Program-made: the position numbers and the translations under genes
Notes under the pieces: model-generated
The model's input: only the letters and a program-made list of their open reading frames with translations
Told to the model about the DNA's origin: nothing
The model's database searches: none
Assembly (NCBI RefSeq): GCF_900156815.1
Contig: NZ_FTOT01000005.1
Location: forward strand, 1 to 64,000
Direction of reading: 5' to 3'
DNA from: Gemmobacter megaterium
Lineage (GTDB): Bacteria > Pseudomonadota > Alphaproteobacteria > Rhodobacterales > Rhodobacteraceae
DNA length: 64,000 nucleotides
In this document: one piece after another, positions 38,123-46,558 of the stretch
Numbering within the stretch: position 1 is the first letter of the stretch
Layout of the letters: each line of letters starts with the position of its first letter

Positions 38123-38142
38123 TTGATTGACGGATCAATCAA
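38123..38142. promoter_or_regulatory. BetI operator (TTGATTGA-N4-TCAATCAA)
   Basis: A perfect 8+8 inverted repeat with a 4-base spacer lies between divergent choX and betI, 31 bases before the choX start. It resembles the BetI boxes known from choline/betaine genes (TTGATTGA and TCAATCAA half-sites). Expected role: BetI represses both choXWV and itself until choline binds. Confidence 0.75.
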
Positions 38143-38180
38143 AATGTATGATCATAGGCGGTGGAGGATTCTGCCCCATT

Positions 38181-38771
38181 ATGCCCAGACCCGGTGTGGA
38201 ACCTATACGAAAGGCCGCGCTGGTTAAAGCCGCGATCACAGAGATCGGGCAGGCGGGGTCGCTTGACGTAACGGTAAGCCAGATCGCCCGTCGCGCTGGC
38301 ATGTCCGCCGCCCTTGCACACCACTATTTCGGATCCAAGGAAGACATGTTCCTTGCGGCGATGCGTCACGTCCTGACCGTCTATGCGGCCGAGATACGCG
38401 GCGCGCTGGCAACCGCGGACGGGCCGCACGCCCGGCTGACCGCCATTCTGCGCGCCTCCTTTGGCCCGGCAAACTTCCGGCGCGAGGTGGTGGCGGCATG
38501 GCTGACGTTCTGGGTGATGGCGCAGACCGTTCCACAGGCCAGGCGCTTGCTGACCATTTATGAAAACCGGCTTCGCTCCAACCTTGTGGCTTGTCTGCGG
38601 CCATTGGCCGGGGCGCACGCGCCGCGATTGGCGGCGGCAACAGGCGCCATGATCGACGGTGTCTATCTGCGGCAGGCCCTTTCGCAGGCACAGCCCGACG
38701 GCAGGGCCTCGGTGGCACTGATCCAGGCCATGCTGGACGCCGAACTGAGCCGGATCCGGCCAGCGGCCTGA
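38181..38771 (+). CDS. betI: Choline-responsive TetR-family repressor BetI
   Basis: A 196-residue TetR regulator. The N-terminus MPRPGVEPIRKAALVKA and HTH segment TVSQIARRAGMSAALAHHYFGSKEDMF match BetI closely. The family C-terminal domain (MIDGVYLRQALSQ, VALIQAMLDAEL) follows. The ATG at 38181 is chosen from the BetI-type start; an in-frame ATG at 38127 would lie within the operator. The usual betA/betB genes are not next to it in this window. Confidence 0.92.
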   Translation: MPRPGVEPIRKAALVKAAITEIGQAGSLDVTVSQIARRAGMSAALAHHYFGSKEDMFLAAMRHVLTVYAAEIRGALATADGPHARLTAILRASFGPANFRREVVAAWLTFWVMAQTVPQARRLLTIYENRLRSNLVACLRPLAGAHAPRLAAATGAMIDGVYLRQALSQAQPDGRASVALIQAMLDAELSRIRPAA

Positions 38772-38792
38772 GCCAACGGGCACCGGCCCATC

Positions 38793-38816
38793 CGTCGTGG
38801 CGGTCCTGCCACGACG
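38793..38816. terminator. Hairpin between convergent betI and RTX gene
   Basis: A 9-bp perfect stem (CGTCGTGGC / GCCACGACG) with a 6-base loop lies in the 106-base gap between the two stops. It can serve both directions; there is no T-run. Confidence 0.6.
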
Positions 38817-38877
38817 ACGGGCGCATGGACCGAACACCACACCATGCCGCCCGCGCACAAGGACGCGGGCTCTCGCC

Positions 38878-41800
38878 TTATGCGGCGGGCGCCAGGGCCC
38901 GCGCCAGAATGCGCCCTTCGTGATCCTTCAAGGACGCACGGGCAACCGCGCCATAGCATTCGGCAAAGCCATCGCCATCGAGCTCGGGGAACAGATCCAG
39001 AAGCTCGGCACGGGTCGCGGCATCCATGGATTTCCAGCTTTCGCGACCGGGGTGGAAACTTTCGCTGGCGGCGCCTTCGGCAAAGATGATCTCGTGCCGG
39101 TCGAACAAGAGGTGGAGATACTCAACCCTGCCGCCCTCTTCGCGCAGAATGGTGTGATCGTTGATCAGCGCCTTGGCCGCCACCAGAACCTCGGCCTCGC
39201 CAAACAGCAGGCTGGCCTGCCAGCCCCGCAACAGCATCCGGTGCTGCGGCGAGACCAGAAGATCCCTGTCATTGCCAAGGGCCCCGGCCCGGATCCGCAC
39301 GGGGGCCAGGCGCCCCTTGGCCACACGGCGCGTTGCACCGATCCAGCGAATGGGCTGGTATCCATTGTCCAAGGTCAGCACGCGGTCCCCCGGTGCCAGA
39401 TCCTGCACCTCCACCTCGCCACGGTCTGTCTTGATCCGTGTGCCCCGCACAAAACAGGGGACAAAGGTGCTGGCCAGCGCAAAGCTGACATTCTCGAAAT
39501 CGTCAAAGCTGACGTCGCCGATGCTGCCTGACAGGCTGGTCCCCGAGAGCGTCACCGTCCCGCCCTGCCCGTTCGCCAGAATCTCGCTGAGCAACGTCCC
39601 GGTAGACGGTCCAAAGGCCACGGCGCCGCTGCCGTCGCCGGGCAGGAAGGTGCCCGCCGCGCTGTCGTTGATCGCCACCATCGACGGGTCGATGGCTCCG
39701 CCTGCCACCTGCAAGCTGTCGGCCCCCGCCCCGCCGCCGACACTGACCGGACCGGCATGGCCGGGGACGGTCACAGTATCATTGCCCTGCCCCAGTTGCA
39801 GCCGCTCTATCCCCGAGAAGGAGACTGCGCCGCCGCCATGGGTCAGTTCCCCGTCCTCGGCTGCGGCATAGCTGACCGCTGCGTCCGTGGTGATCCCGGA
39901 CAGGTCCAGCACATCCCAATCGGTCCCGTCGGCATCCTCGCCGCCTGAAGCCGTATCGGCCCCGCCGTCGTCGCGGATGATCAGCCGATCATTCCCCGCG
40001 CCACCGTCCAGGCTGTCATCGCCAGCGCCGCCGTCCAGCGTGTCGTTGCCATCGCCGCCGGCCAGCGTGTCGGCACCCTCATCGCCGAACAGCGCATCAT
40101 TCCCCTGATCTCCCAGCAGGGAATCGTCCCCTGCACCACCGTATAGGAAATCGTCGCCATCGCCACCATGGACGGTATCGTCACCCGCAGCGGCAACGAC
40201 CGTATCGTTGCCGGCCCCGGCCCGGATCACATCGTCGTTCGAACCATCTGCCGCATCGCCCGCATCAACCCGGTCGCCATGGGGATCGCCCAGATAGGCC
40301 GCGTCGATCAGGTCATCGCCCGCCGTTCCATCGACCACATAGTCCGGTGCCGGAATTCCGATCGCCACCAGTTGCTCGACCGAACTGACGGCAGAGACAG
40401 GCACGTTCTGCAAGGTGATCCGCGTACCATCCGGAAAGGTCAGCACCGCATGACCGGTCCCATCGCCAACAGTATCGGACACGGTGACATCGCCGGTGTT
40501 CACCAGCGCACCGCCCGCGTCGTAAAGCTGCGACACGTCCAGCAGGTCAACCCCGGTATAGGTGCCATCCCCATTGGCGACTGGCGCCTCGAAATTCGCC
40601 ACCCACGCCTGACCGTAGCCGTTCTTGAGTACGATGGTGTCAGAGGCGCCGTCGCCGTGCAGGCCCAGCGTGCCCAGGTCGAGGAAGTCGTTCCCGCCGC
40701 CGCCGTCGAACAGATCCGCGCCGCCACCGCCGATGAATGTATCGTTGCCAACGCCGCCAAGCAGCGTGTCGTCGCCGCTGCCCGAATGGACGCGAACCCC
40801 GGCCAGCGCCGCCGTGCCATCGACAATATCGTTGCCGGTTCCCAGCCCGAAGCGCTCGATCTCGGCAAAGTTCATCGTGCTGGTGCCGTCGGTCAGCGTG
40901 CCGGATTCGCTGGAGGTGAAGTGCAGCACCGTGTCGGCGGTGATCTGGCGGGCATCGACCCAATCCTCGTTCACCTCGCCGGTTTCGCCGCCGATGATCG
41001 TGTCATTGCCAAAGTCATCGGCCAGAACAAACCAGTCGTCACCATCGCCGCCGACCATGCTGTCAGCGCCCTGCCCACCGATCAGCGTGTCGTTGCCTGC
41101 ACCCCCGATCAGGGTGTCATCGCCAGAACCGCCGGTCAGCCCGTCACCGCCCGCGCCGCCATCAGCCAGAAATCCCTGCGTCGTGGCCGAACCATCCACC
41201 GTATCGTCGCCCGCGCCCAGCGCGACGCCCTCGATCTGAGAGAAGGTCACGGTCGTGCCCGTGGTGGACAGCGTTCCCGCCTCGTCCCCGGTGAAGCCGA
41301 CCGACACGGAATCGGTCACACCCGTCGCATCCAGCAGATCGAAATCGACCCCGCCTTCGCCACCTGTGATCGTGTCGGTGCCATCGTTGATATCGACGAC
41401 AAAGGTATCGGCCCCGTCGCCACCAAACATCAGGTCGTTCCCGGCGCCGCCGATCAGCGTATCGTTGCCCGCGTCGCCATAGAGCGTATCGGCACCGTCG
41501 CCGCCGTGAATCTCGTCATCGTCGGCGCCGCCATAGACCAGATCCTGGCCAAGACCCGCCTGGATCGTATCGGCACCGCCATTGCCGAAGATCACGTCGT
41601 TCACCCCGTCGGATCCGTCGATCTGGTCGCCCTCGGCATCGACATAGCCGGGGCCCATGGCCTCGCCGCTCGCGTCCCCGTCCACGGGTCCGCCCGTCGG
41701 CACGCCCAGCGCCTCCAGCCAGGCCAACTGGTCGGTGGCCGGCGGCGTGACACCGATCATCGTCACCGACGTGCCGTCGGGAAAGGCAAGGACGGCATGT

Positions 41801-43716
41801 CCGTTCACCGTAGAGATGACCACATCATGCACATTCACCGGATATCCGTCGGCATCGGTCAACCCGCCGACATCCAGCAGATCGCCGGGTGCAAAGGTGC
41901 CATCGCCATTGTCCTGCGGGGCGTCGAATCCCATCAACGTGTCGTCACCGCCGCCATCCGCGATCACGACCGTATCCTGCGCCCCATCGCCGCCCCCAAG
42001 CGACAACAGGTCATTGCCTGCCCCGCCTGCCAGCGTATCGGACCCACCGCCGCCCAGCAGCGTGTCGTATCCCTCGCCCCCCATCAAGAGGTCGGTGCCG
42101 GATCCGCCATAGACCACCACACCCTGATCTGTGGCCGTCGCGTCAACGGTATTGGAGCCGTTGCCAAGCCAGATCTCCTCGATCTCGGAAAAGGCGGCGG
42201 TGCCACTGCCATCGGTCAGGGTACCCGCCTCGTTGCCGGTATAGGTGACGGTGATGTCGCCGGTCAGCCCGCTGGCCTCGATCACATCGCTGTCGGATGT
42301 CTCGTTCGCGCCTTCGCCACCCACGATGACATCGTTGCCGAACCCGTCCTCCAGCACAAATCGGTCGGCATCGGCGCCGCCTTGCATCGTGTCGTTGCCC
42401 GCGCCGCCGATCAGCACATCGTCGCCGCTGTCCCCCATCAGCCGGTCATCCCCGGCCCCGCCGAACAAGGTATCGTTGCCGGTGCCGCCATAGACCAGAT
42501 CGTCGCCGGCACTGCCTGTGACCTGATCATCGCCGCCCATGGCAACGACATAATCGCCGTCCCCCGTGGTGCCGCCCACGCCCTGCGCGTCGTTGTTGTC
42601 CACCCGGTCGCCGTCCGGGTCATCGGCATAGGCAAGGTCGATGACATCATCGCCGGACGTGCCATGCACGATACCGTCGGGCGCAAGCGTGGCCACTGTG
42701 TTGAGCGTGACGAAGCCGACATCGCTGTCCCCCGCCGAGTTCATCACGGTGTAGGTGAACACATCGGTCCCGCTGTCGGCATCGGTCTGGATGGTCAGCG
42801 AGCCGTCATCGTTCAGAGTGACCAGATCGCCCGACGGCAATGTGACCGTTTCGCCGGGGCTGATGGCGACACCATTGATATGTGTGATGGTCAGGCCGTC
42901 GCCCGTCACATCCATGTCGTTGTGAAGCACGTCTATGGTGCGCGTGCTGTTCGCTACCATGTTCACCTCGTCCTCGAAGGCGATGGTGACGGACTGGACG
43001 GAGTTGCCCATGATCAGCACGTTGGAATCATAGGTGGCGTCGCCCGCATCTGCGATGGCGATCTTGATCGTGTTTTCCGCACCGGGAACGACGGGGGCCT
43101 TGATGGTCAGGACACGGGTCAACCCGTCCATCTCGGAATTGTAGGTATCCAGGTTGGCGGGGTTGTTCAAAAACAGGTTCGGGTTCTGGGTCGTGTTGAT
43201 CGAGTCGATCGAGGCCACGCCGCCGTCCAATACGGTGACCGGCGCATAGACACCGTTGACCCAGACCCCGAAGGCATCGTTGTAGCCGCCGGAAACATAT
43301 TCCAGATATTCTTCGGACGAAAAGACGAACTGCAATGTGATCCAGTTGCCGTCCGGCACGAACACCGCTTCCAGAATCGCCGCATCATAGGTGCTGGCAC
43401 CCGCCAAGGCATCCAACTGCGAATCGCCGTCAATCCCGCCCGCCGTATCGGTCGAGGTGCCAGCCGCGCGGTTCGTGTCTGTGCCGCCATCCGAATAGGG
43501 GGCAAACCCCTGGACATTGCCGGTCGACAGGATCACCCCCGAATCGGTCGAAGACAGGCCGGGAATGGTTTCCAGCGCATCGCTGTAGATGCCCGACTGA
43601 ATCGGATCGCCCTGATAGGTCGCACTGACAATCCGAATGCCGCTGCCGAACATTTCTTCTGCCAACTGCATGGCATCGGCCGATGTGTCGATCTGAAGCT
43701 GCTGAGCGGTGGCCAT
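38878..43716 (-). CDS. Large RTX-type calcium-binding protein with choice-of-anchor L and C-terminal Hint domains
   Basis: A 1612-residue, very acidic protein, probably secreted by a type I system because it has no signal peptide. Order: choice-of-anchor L domain (about 20-240, STGNVQGFAPYSDGG, FVFSSEEYLEYV); a VCBS/cadherin-like Ig domain (about 243-340); several blocks of RTX nonapeptides (GGAGNDTLxGGxGxD); four copies of a roughly 65-residue beta module (xDxSGLTxD..YTGxExGTL..F..IE...LGxGxDTVD); and two copies of an FPDGTxxT module. A Hint domain begins at Cys1421 (PCFVRGTRI, LVSPQHRML). An AGGAAC site precedes the ATG. Likely role: surface adhesion or matrix. No T1SS genes are nearby. Confidence 0.87.
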   Translation of the reverse strand: MATAQQLQIDTSADAMQLAEEMFGSGIRIVSATYQGDPIQSGIYSDALETIPGLSSTDSGVILSTGNVQGFAPYSDGGTDTNRAAGTSTDTAGGIDGDSQLDALAGASTYDAAILEAVFVPDGNWITLQFVFSSEEYLEYVSGGYNDAFGVWVNGVYAPVTVLDGGVASIDSINTTQNPNLFLNNPANLDTYNSEMDGLTRVLTIKAPVVPGAENTIKIAIADAGDATYDSNVLIMGNSVQSVTIAFEDEVNMVANSTRTIDVLHNDMDVTGDGLTITHINGVAISPGETVTLPSGDLVTLNDDGSLTIQTDADSGTDVFTYTVMNSAGDSDVGFVTLNTVATLAPDGIVHGTSGDDVIDLAYADDPDGDRVDNNDAQGVGGTTGDGDYVVAMGGDDQVTGSAGDDLVYGGTGNDTLFGGAGDDRLMGDSGDDVLIGGAGNDTMQGGADADRFVLEDGFGNDVIVGGEGANETSDSDVIEASGLTGDITVTYTGNEAGTLTDGSGTAAFSEIEEIWLGNGSNTVDATATDQGVVVYGGSGTDLLMGGEGYDTLLGGGGSDTLAGGAGNDLLSLGGGDGAQDTVVIADGGGDDTLMGFDAPQDNGDGTFAPGDLLDVGGLTDADGYPVNVHDVVISTVNGHAVLAFPDGTSVTMIGVTPPATDQLAWLEALGVPTGGPVDGDASGEAMGPGYVDAEGDQIDGSDGVNDVIFGNGGADTIQAGLGQDLVYGGADDDEIHGGDGADTLYGDAGNDTLIGGAGNDLMFGGDGADTFVVDINDGTDTITGGEGGVDFDLLDATGVTDSVSVGFTGDEAGTLSTTGTTVTFSQIEGVALGAGDDTVDGSATTQGFLADGGAGGDGLTGGSGDDTLIGGAGNDTLIGGQGADSMVGGDGDDWFVLADDFGNDTIIGGETGEVNEDWVDARQITADTVLHFTSSESGTLTDGTSTMNFAEIERFGLGTGNDIVDGTAALAGVRVHSGSGDDTLLGGVGNDTFIGGGGADLFDGGGGNDFLDLGTLGLHGDGASDTIVLKNGYGQAWVANFEAPVANGDGTYTGVDLLDVSQLYDAGGALVNTGDVTVSDTVGDGTGHAVLTFPDGTRITLQNVPVSAVSSVEQLVAIGIPAPDYVVDGTAGDDLIDAAYLGDPHGDRVDAGDAADGSNDDVIRAGAGNDTVVAAAGDDTVHGGDGDDFLYGGAGDDSLLGDQGNDALFGDEGADTLAGGDGNDTLDGGAGDDSLDGGAGNDRLIIRDDGGADTASGGEDADGTDWDVLDLSGITTDAAVSYAAAEDGELTHGGGAVSFSGIERLQLGQGNDTVTVPGHAGPVSVGGGAGADSLQVAGGAIDPSMVAINDSAAGTFLPGDGSGAVAFGPSTGTLLSEILANGQGGTVTLSGTSLSGSIGDVSFDDFENVSFALASTFVPCFVRGTRIKTDRGEVEVQDLAPGDRVLTLDNGYQPIRWIGATRRVAKGRLAPVRIRAGALGNDRDLLVSPQHRMLLRGWQASLLFGEAEVLVAAKALINDHTILREEGGRVEYLHLLFDRHEIIFAEGAASESFHPGRESWKSMDAATRAELLDLFPELDGDGFAECYGAVARASLKDHEGRILARALAPAA

Positions 43717-44025
43717 GGATCCGGGTTCCTACTTGTGACTCTGCTGCCGGGAGAGGCGGACAGGGGTATCGTGCACTCGATATGTTAAAACCGGGCCACC
43801 AGACCGGACAGAACCGCGCCAAGCGCCTGGTCGCTGCCCATCACAGACACCTTTGCGCTGCCATGCGAAGATCGCTGACAGCCCGGTACATTCCCGATCC
43901 CTGCACCCCGAGTCTGGCAAAAGTTTGTCGTGAAAGGGACCGATCCGACACGGCATTACCCCCGGCGCGGTTCCATGGTGCTTCCGGCCATGGACATTCG
44001 GCATTCAGCGGCTTAGCTCGATACC
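43717..44025. other. Divergent intergenic region RTX gene / MFS gene
   Basis: 309 bases, no supported gene. It should hold promoters for the RTX gene (leftward) and the MFS exporter (rightward). An A/T-rich segment near 43775-43790 (GATATGTTAAAAC on the plus strand) is the best candidate for a leftward -10 region. No clear operator was found. Confidence 0.4.
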
Positions 44026-45237
44026 ATGACCCGAGCCGCGCCCCAGTTTTTGAACCGCCGCACGCCCCCCCATCTGATCACGCTGATCCTGATGGCTGCC
44101 CTGTCGGCGATGACGATGAACATCTTCCTGCCGTCACTGCCCGCCATCGCGGCCTGGTATGGAACAAGCTACGGCACGGCACAGCTTTCGGTTTCGCTGT
44201 ATCTGGGCCTGTCGGGTGCGCTGCAACTGTTCATCGGGCCGCTGGCCGATCGCTATGGGCGCAGGCCGGTAACGCTGGTGGCCTGTGTGATCTTTCTGCT
44301 GGCCACGCTGGGCATACTGTTCGCGCCGACCATCGAGGTGTTCCTGTTCTTTCGCATGGTGCAGGCCGCAGTCGCCACCGGCATGGTGCTGAGCCGCGCC
44401 ATCGTGCGCGACATGGTCCCCGAGGCGGAAGCGGCGTCGATGATCGGCTGGGTGACGATGGGCATGTCCCTGGTGCCGATGTTCGCGCCGGCCATCGGCG
44501 GCTGGCTGGATCAACTGCTGGGCTGGCAGGCCAACTTTGTCCTGCTGCTGGTGCTGGGGGCGCTCATCACCGCGATGCTCTGGGCCGATCTTGGTGAAAC
44601 CTCGGTGCGGCGGCCGACCTCGCTGATGGAACAGGTCCGGTCCTATCCGACATTGCTGACCTCCTGGAGGTTCTGGGGCTACGCAATTTCCGCCTCTGCA
44701 GGATCGGGAACGTTCTTTTCCTTTCTGGGCGGCGCGCCAGCCGTCGGCACGCAGGTATTCGGCATGAGCCCCGCAGAGCTGGGCCTGTATTTCGCCGCGC
44801 CGGGGATCGGCTACATGGCCGGGAACTACCTGTCGGCCCGTCTGGCCATGCGCCTGGGGATCATGCGCATGGTGGTCTATGGAACCGTGGTCCTGTGCAT
44901 TCCGCTGGCCGTGATGCTGTTTCTGGCCCTCAGCGGCCAACTGACACCACTGGGCTTTTTCGGCATGATGAGCCTGGTCGGCCTGGGCAACGGCATGTCG
45001 CTGCCATCTGCCAATGCCGGGATGATGTCGGTGCGGCCGGATCTGGTTGGCTCTGCCTCGGGCCTTGGGGGCGCCTTGATGATCGGAGGCGGCGCCGCGC
45101 TGTCGGCGCTTGCGGCGGTGGTCATGGGCGACGGAACCAGCGCGCTGCCGCTGATCGTGCTGATGTGGGCCTCGGCAATGGTGGCTCTCGCGGCCGCGCT
45201 GGTGGTTGTCGCACGCAATCGCAAGCTGGGTCTCTAG
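44026..45237 (+). CDS. Multidrug efflux MFS transporter (Bcr/CflA type)
   Basis: A 403-residue, 12-helix major-facilitator protein. The family motif GPLADRYGRRPV lies between helices 2 and 3, RAIVRDMVP in helix 4, and the antiporter-type APAIGGWLDQLLGWQANF in helix 5. This places it in the drug:H+ antiporter-1 Bcr/CflA branch. Substrate is unknown (a drug, sulfonamide or metabolite). The ribosome site is weak. It is convergent with the glycosyltransferase gene; a small CGGGGC/GCCCCG hairpin (45265-45280) lies between the stops. Confidence 0.9.
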   Translation: MTRAAPQFLNRRTPPHLITLILMAALSAMTMNIFLPSLPAIAAWYGTSYGTAQLSVSLYLGLSGALQLFIGPLADRYGRRPVTLVACVIFLLATLGILFAPTIEVFLFFRMVQAAVATGMVLSRAIVRDMVPEAEAASMIGWVTMGMSLVPMFAPAIGGWLDQLLGWQANFVLLLVLGALITAMLWADLGETSVRRPTSLMEQVRSYPTLLTSWRFWGYAISASAGSGTFFSFLGGAPAVGTQVFGMSPAELGLYFAAPGIGYMAGNYLSARLAMRLGIMRMVVYGTVVLCIPLAVMLFLALSGQLTPLGFFGMMSLVGLGNGMSLPSANAGMMSVRPDLVGSASGLGGALMIGGGAALSALAAVVMGDGTSALPLIVLMWASAMVALAAALVVVARNRKLGL

Positions 45238-45285
45238 CCACGGACATCTCCGCCCTCGGGCAGACGGGGCACAGGCCCCGCCGCG

Positions 45286-46533
45286 TCAGCGATCCGAGGG
45301 TTTCCACGCGCCGGTGCCAACCGCCTCGACGAAATCCGCGATCCGCGGCAGGCAATGGCGCTTGAGGTCATAGCCGTTGACGATGGTTGCACGGGCCGCC
45401 CTGCGCAGGCCGGCGTAGCGGTCCGGGTCTTGCAGCCCCTCGATCAGCGCGCGGCTCCAGCCCTGCACATCAAAGAAATCGACAAGCCGCCCGTTCACCC
45501 CATCCTGAATGAGTTCCTGCACCGGCGCGGTGCGCGAGCCGACGATATGGGCGCCTGCCGCCATCGCCTCCAGCATCGACCAGGACAGCACGAAGGGATA
45601 GGTCAAATAGGCGTGCACCCGGCTGACCTGCATCAGACTGACGAACACCGGATAGGGCACCCGTCCCATGAAATGCAGCCGCGACAGATCCACCTTGTCG
45701 CGTACTTCGTTCAGAAAGATGTCCTTCCACGCCCCACCCTGCTTTGGCGGCGCACCATAGCTGACACCATCCCCGCCCACGATCACCACCTGGGCATTCG
45801 GGCGGGCTTTCATCACCTCGGGCAGCGACCGCATGAAGATGTGATATCCGCGATAGGGTTCGAGATTGCGGTTGATGAATGTCAGCACTTCGTCACCGGC
45901 CCGGATGACCTTGCCGTCGGGCAACGTGACCTGAGCGCCAGGGTCGGGGGACATCACGGTCGTATCGACCCCGTCAAAGATCACTTCCGTCATCGGACGC
46001 AGCCGGTCGGGGAATGTACTCGCCTGCCATTTCGTCGGTGCCAGGGCCGCATCGGCGCTCAGCATCGACATCCCGAGATGCGCCGCGCGGGAGGCGGTGA
46101 TCAGCGACTGGTCAAATCCGGGGGGGCTGAATTCAGGGTCGAACCCGACATCCGCGCCCTGTGCCTTGTAAAAGAACTCGGCATAGATGATCAGCTTGGA
46201 TTCGGGCCATATCTCCTTGAGAAACAGCGTCTCGCCCCAGCCGGAATGGCCAAAGACCACATCGGGCACGTAATCATGCTTGTTGCGCAAGGTGGCGGCA
46301 GCCCGCGCGACGGTCACGCCCCGGTCGGAATTCTCGGTATAGGTTCGGCCCAGCCGACAGGCGGCGGGATCGGCCTTGGCCGCGCCGTGACGATAGCGCA
46401 GGGTACGAATGGTGCTCTGTCGCTGGTTCACCTCGTCGGTCAAAGCCAGAACGTCATGGCCACGCCGGACCAGTTCCGGGGCAAGATGCAGGAACTGGCC
46501 AGGGAAATTCTGATGAATGAACAAGATCTTCAT
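45286..46533 (-). CDS. Glycosyltransferase (GT4-like)
   Basis: A 415-residue GT-B glycosyltransferase. It starts MKILFIHQNFPGQFLHLAPEL (GT4 N-terminal domain). The C-terminal nucleotide-sugar domain shows NRNLEPYRGYHIF, PNAQVVIVGGDGVSYG, LHFMGRVPY and SWSMLEAMAAGAHIVGSRTAPVQE with the E-x7-E-type catalytic region. The ATG at 46533 gives the standard family start. It lies 25 bases after yejF on the same strand and so may be transcribed with the yej peptide importer, an odd pairing. Acceptor and donor are unknown. Confidence 0.87.
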   Translation of the reverse strand: MKILFIHQNFPGQFLHLAPELVRRGHDVLALTDEVNQRQSTIRTLRYRHGAAKADPAACRLGRTYTENSDRGVTVARAAATLRNKHDYVPDVVFGHSGWGETLFLKEIWPESKLIIYAEFFYKAQGADVGFDPEFSPPGFDQSLITASRAAHLGMSMLSADAALAPTKWQASTFPDRLRPMTEVIFDGVDTTVMSPDPGAQVTLPDGKVIRAGDEVLTFINRNLEPYRGYHIFMRSLPEVMKARPNAQVVIVGGDGVSYGAPPKQGGAWKDIFLNEVRDKVDLSRLHFMGRVPYPVFVSLMQVSRVHAYLTYPFVLSWSMLEAMAAGAHIVGSRTAPVQELIQDGVNGRLVDFFDVQGWSRALIEGLQDPDRYAGLRRAARATIVNGYDLKRHCLPRIADFVEAVGTGAWKPSDR

Positions 46534-46558
46534 GCGTGTCTCCGAAATCGCGGACACG

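Noticed and set aside
39052-39456. Intein in the RTX gene
   Set aside because: There is a Hint fold but no C-terminal His-Asn plus nucleophile and no C-extein, so protein splicing is not expected.
39880-42540. Tandem DNA repeats resembling a CRISPR or satellite array
   Set aside because: Repeats are in frame, imperfect and encode calcium-binding nonapeptides; there are no identical spacer-separated units and no cas genes.
40168-43788. A 1206-codon plus-strand frame antisense to the RTX gene
   Set aside because: It arises from the repetitive GAC/GGC-rich RTX codons read in reverse; no start context or domains.
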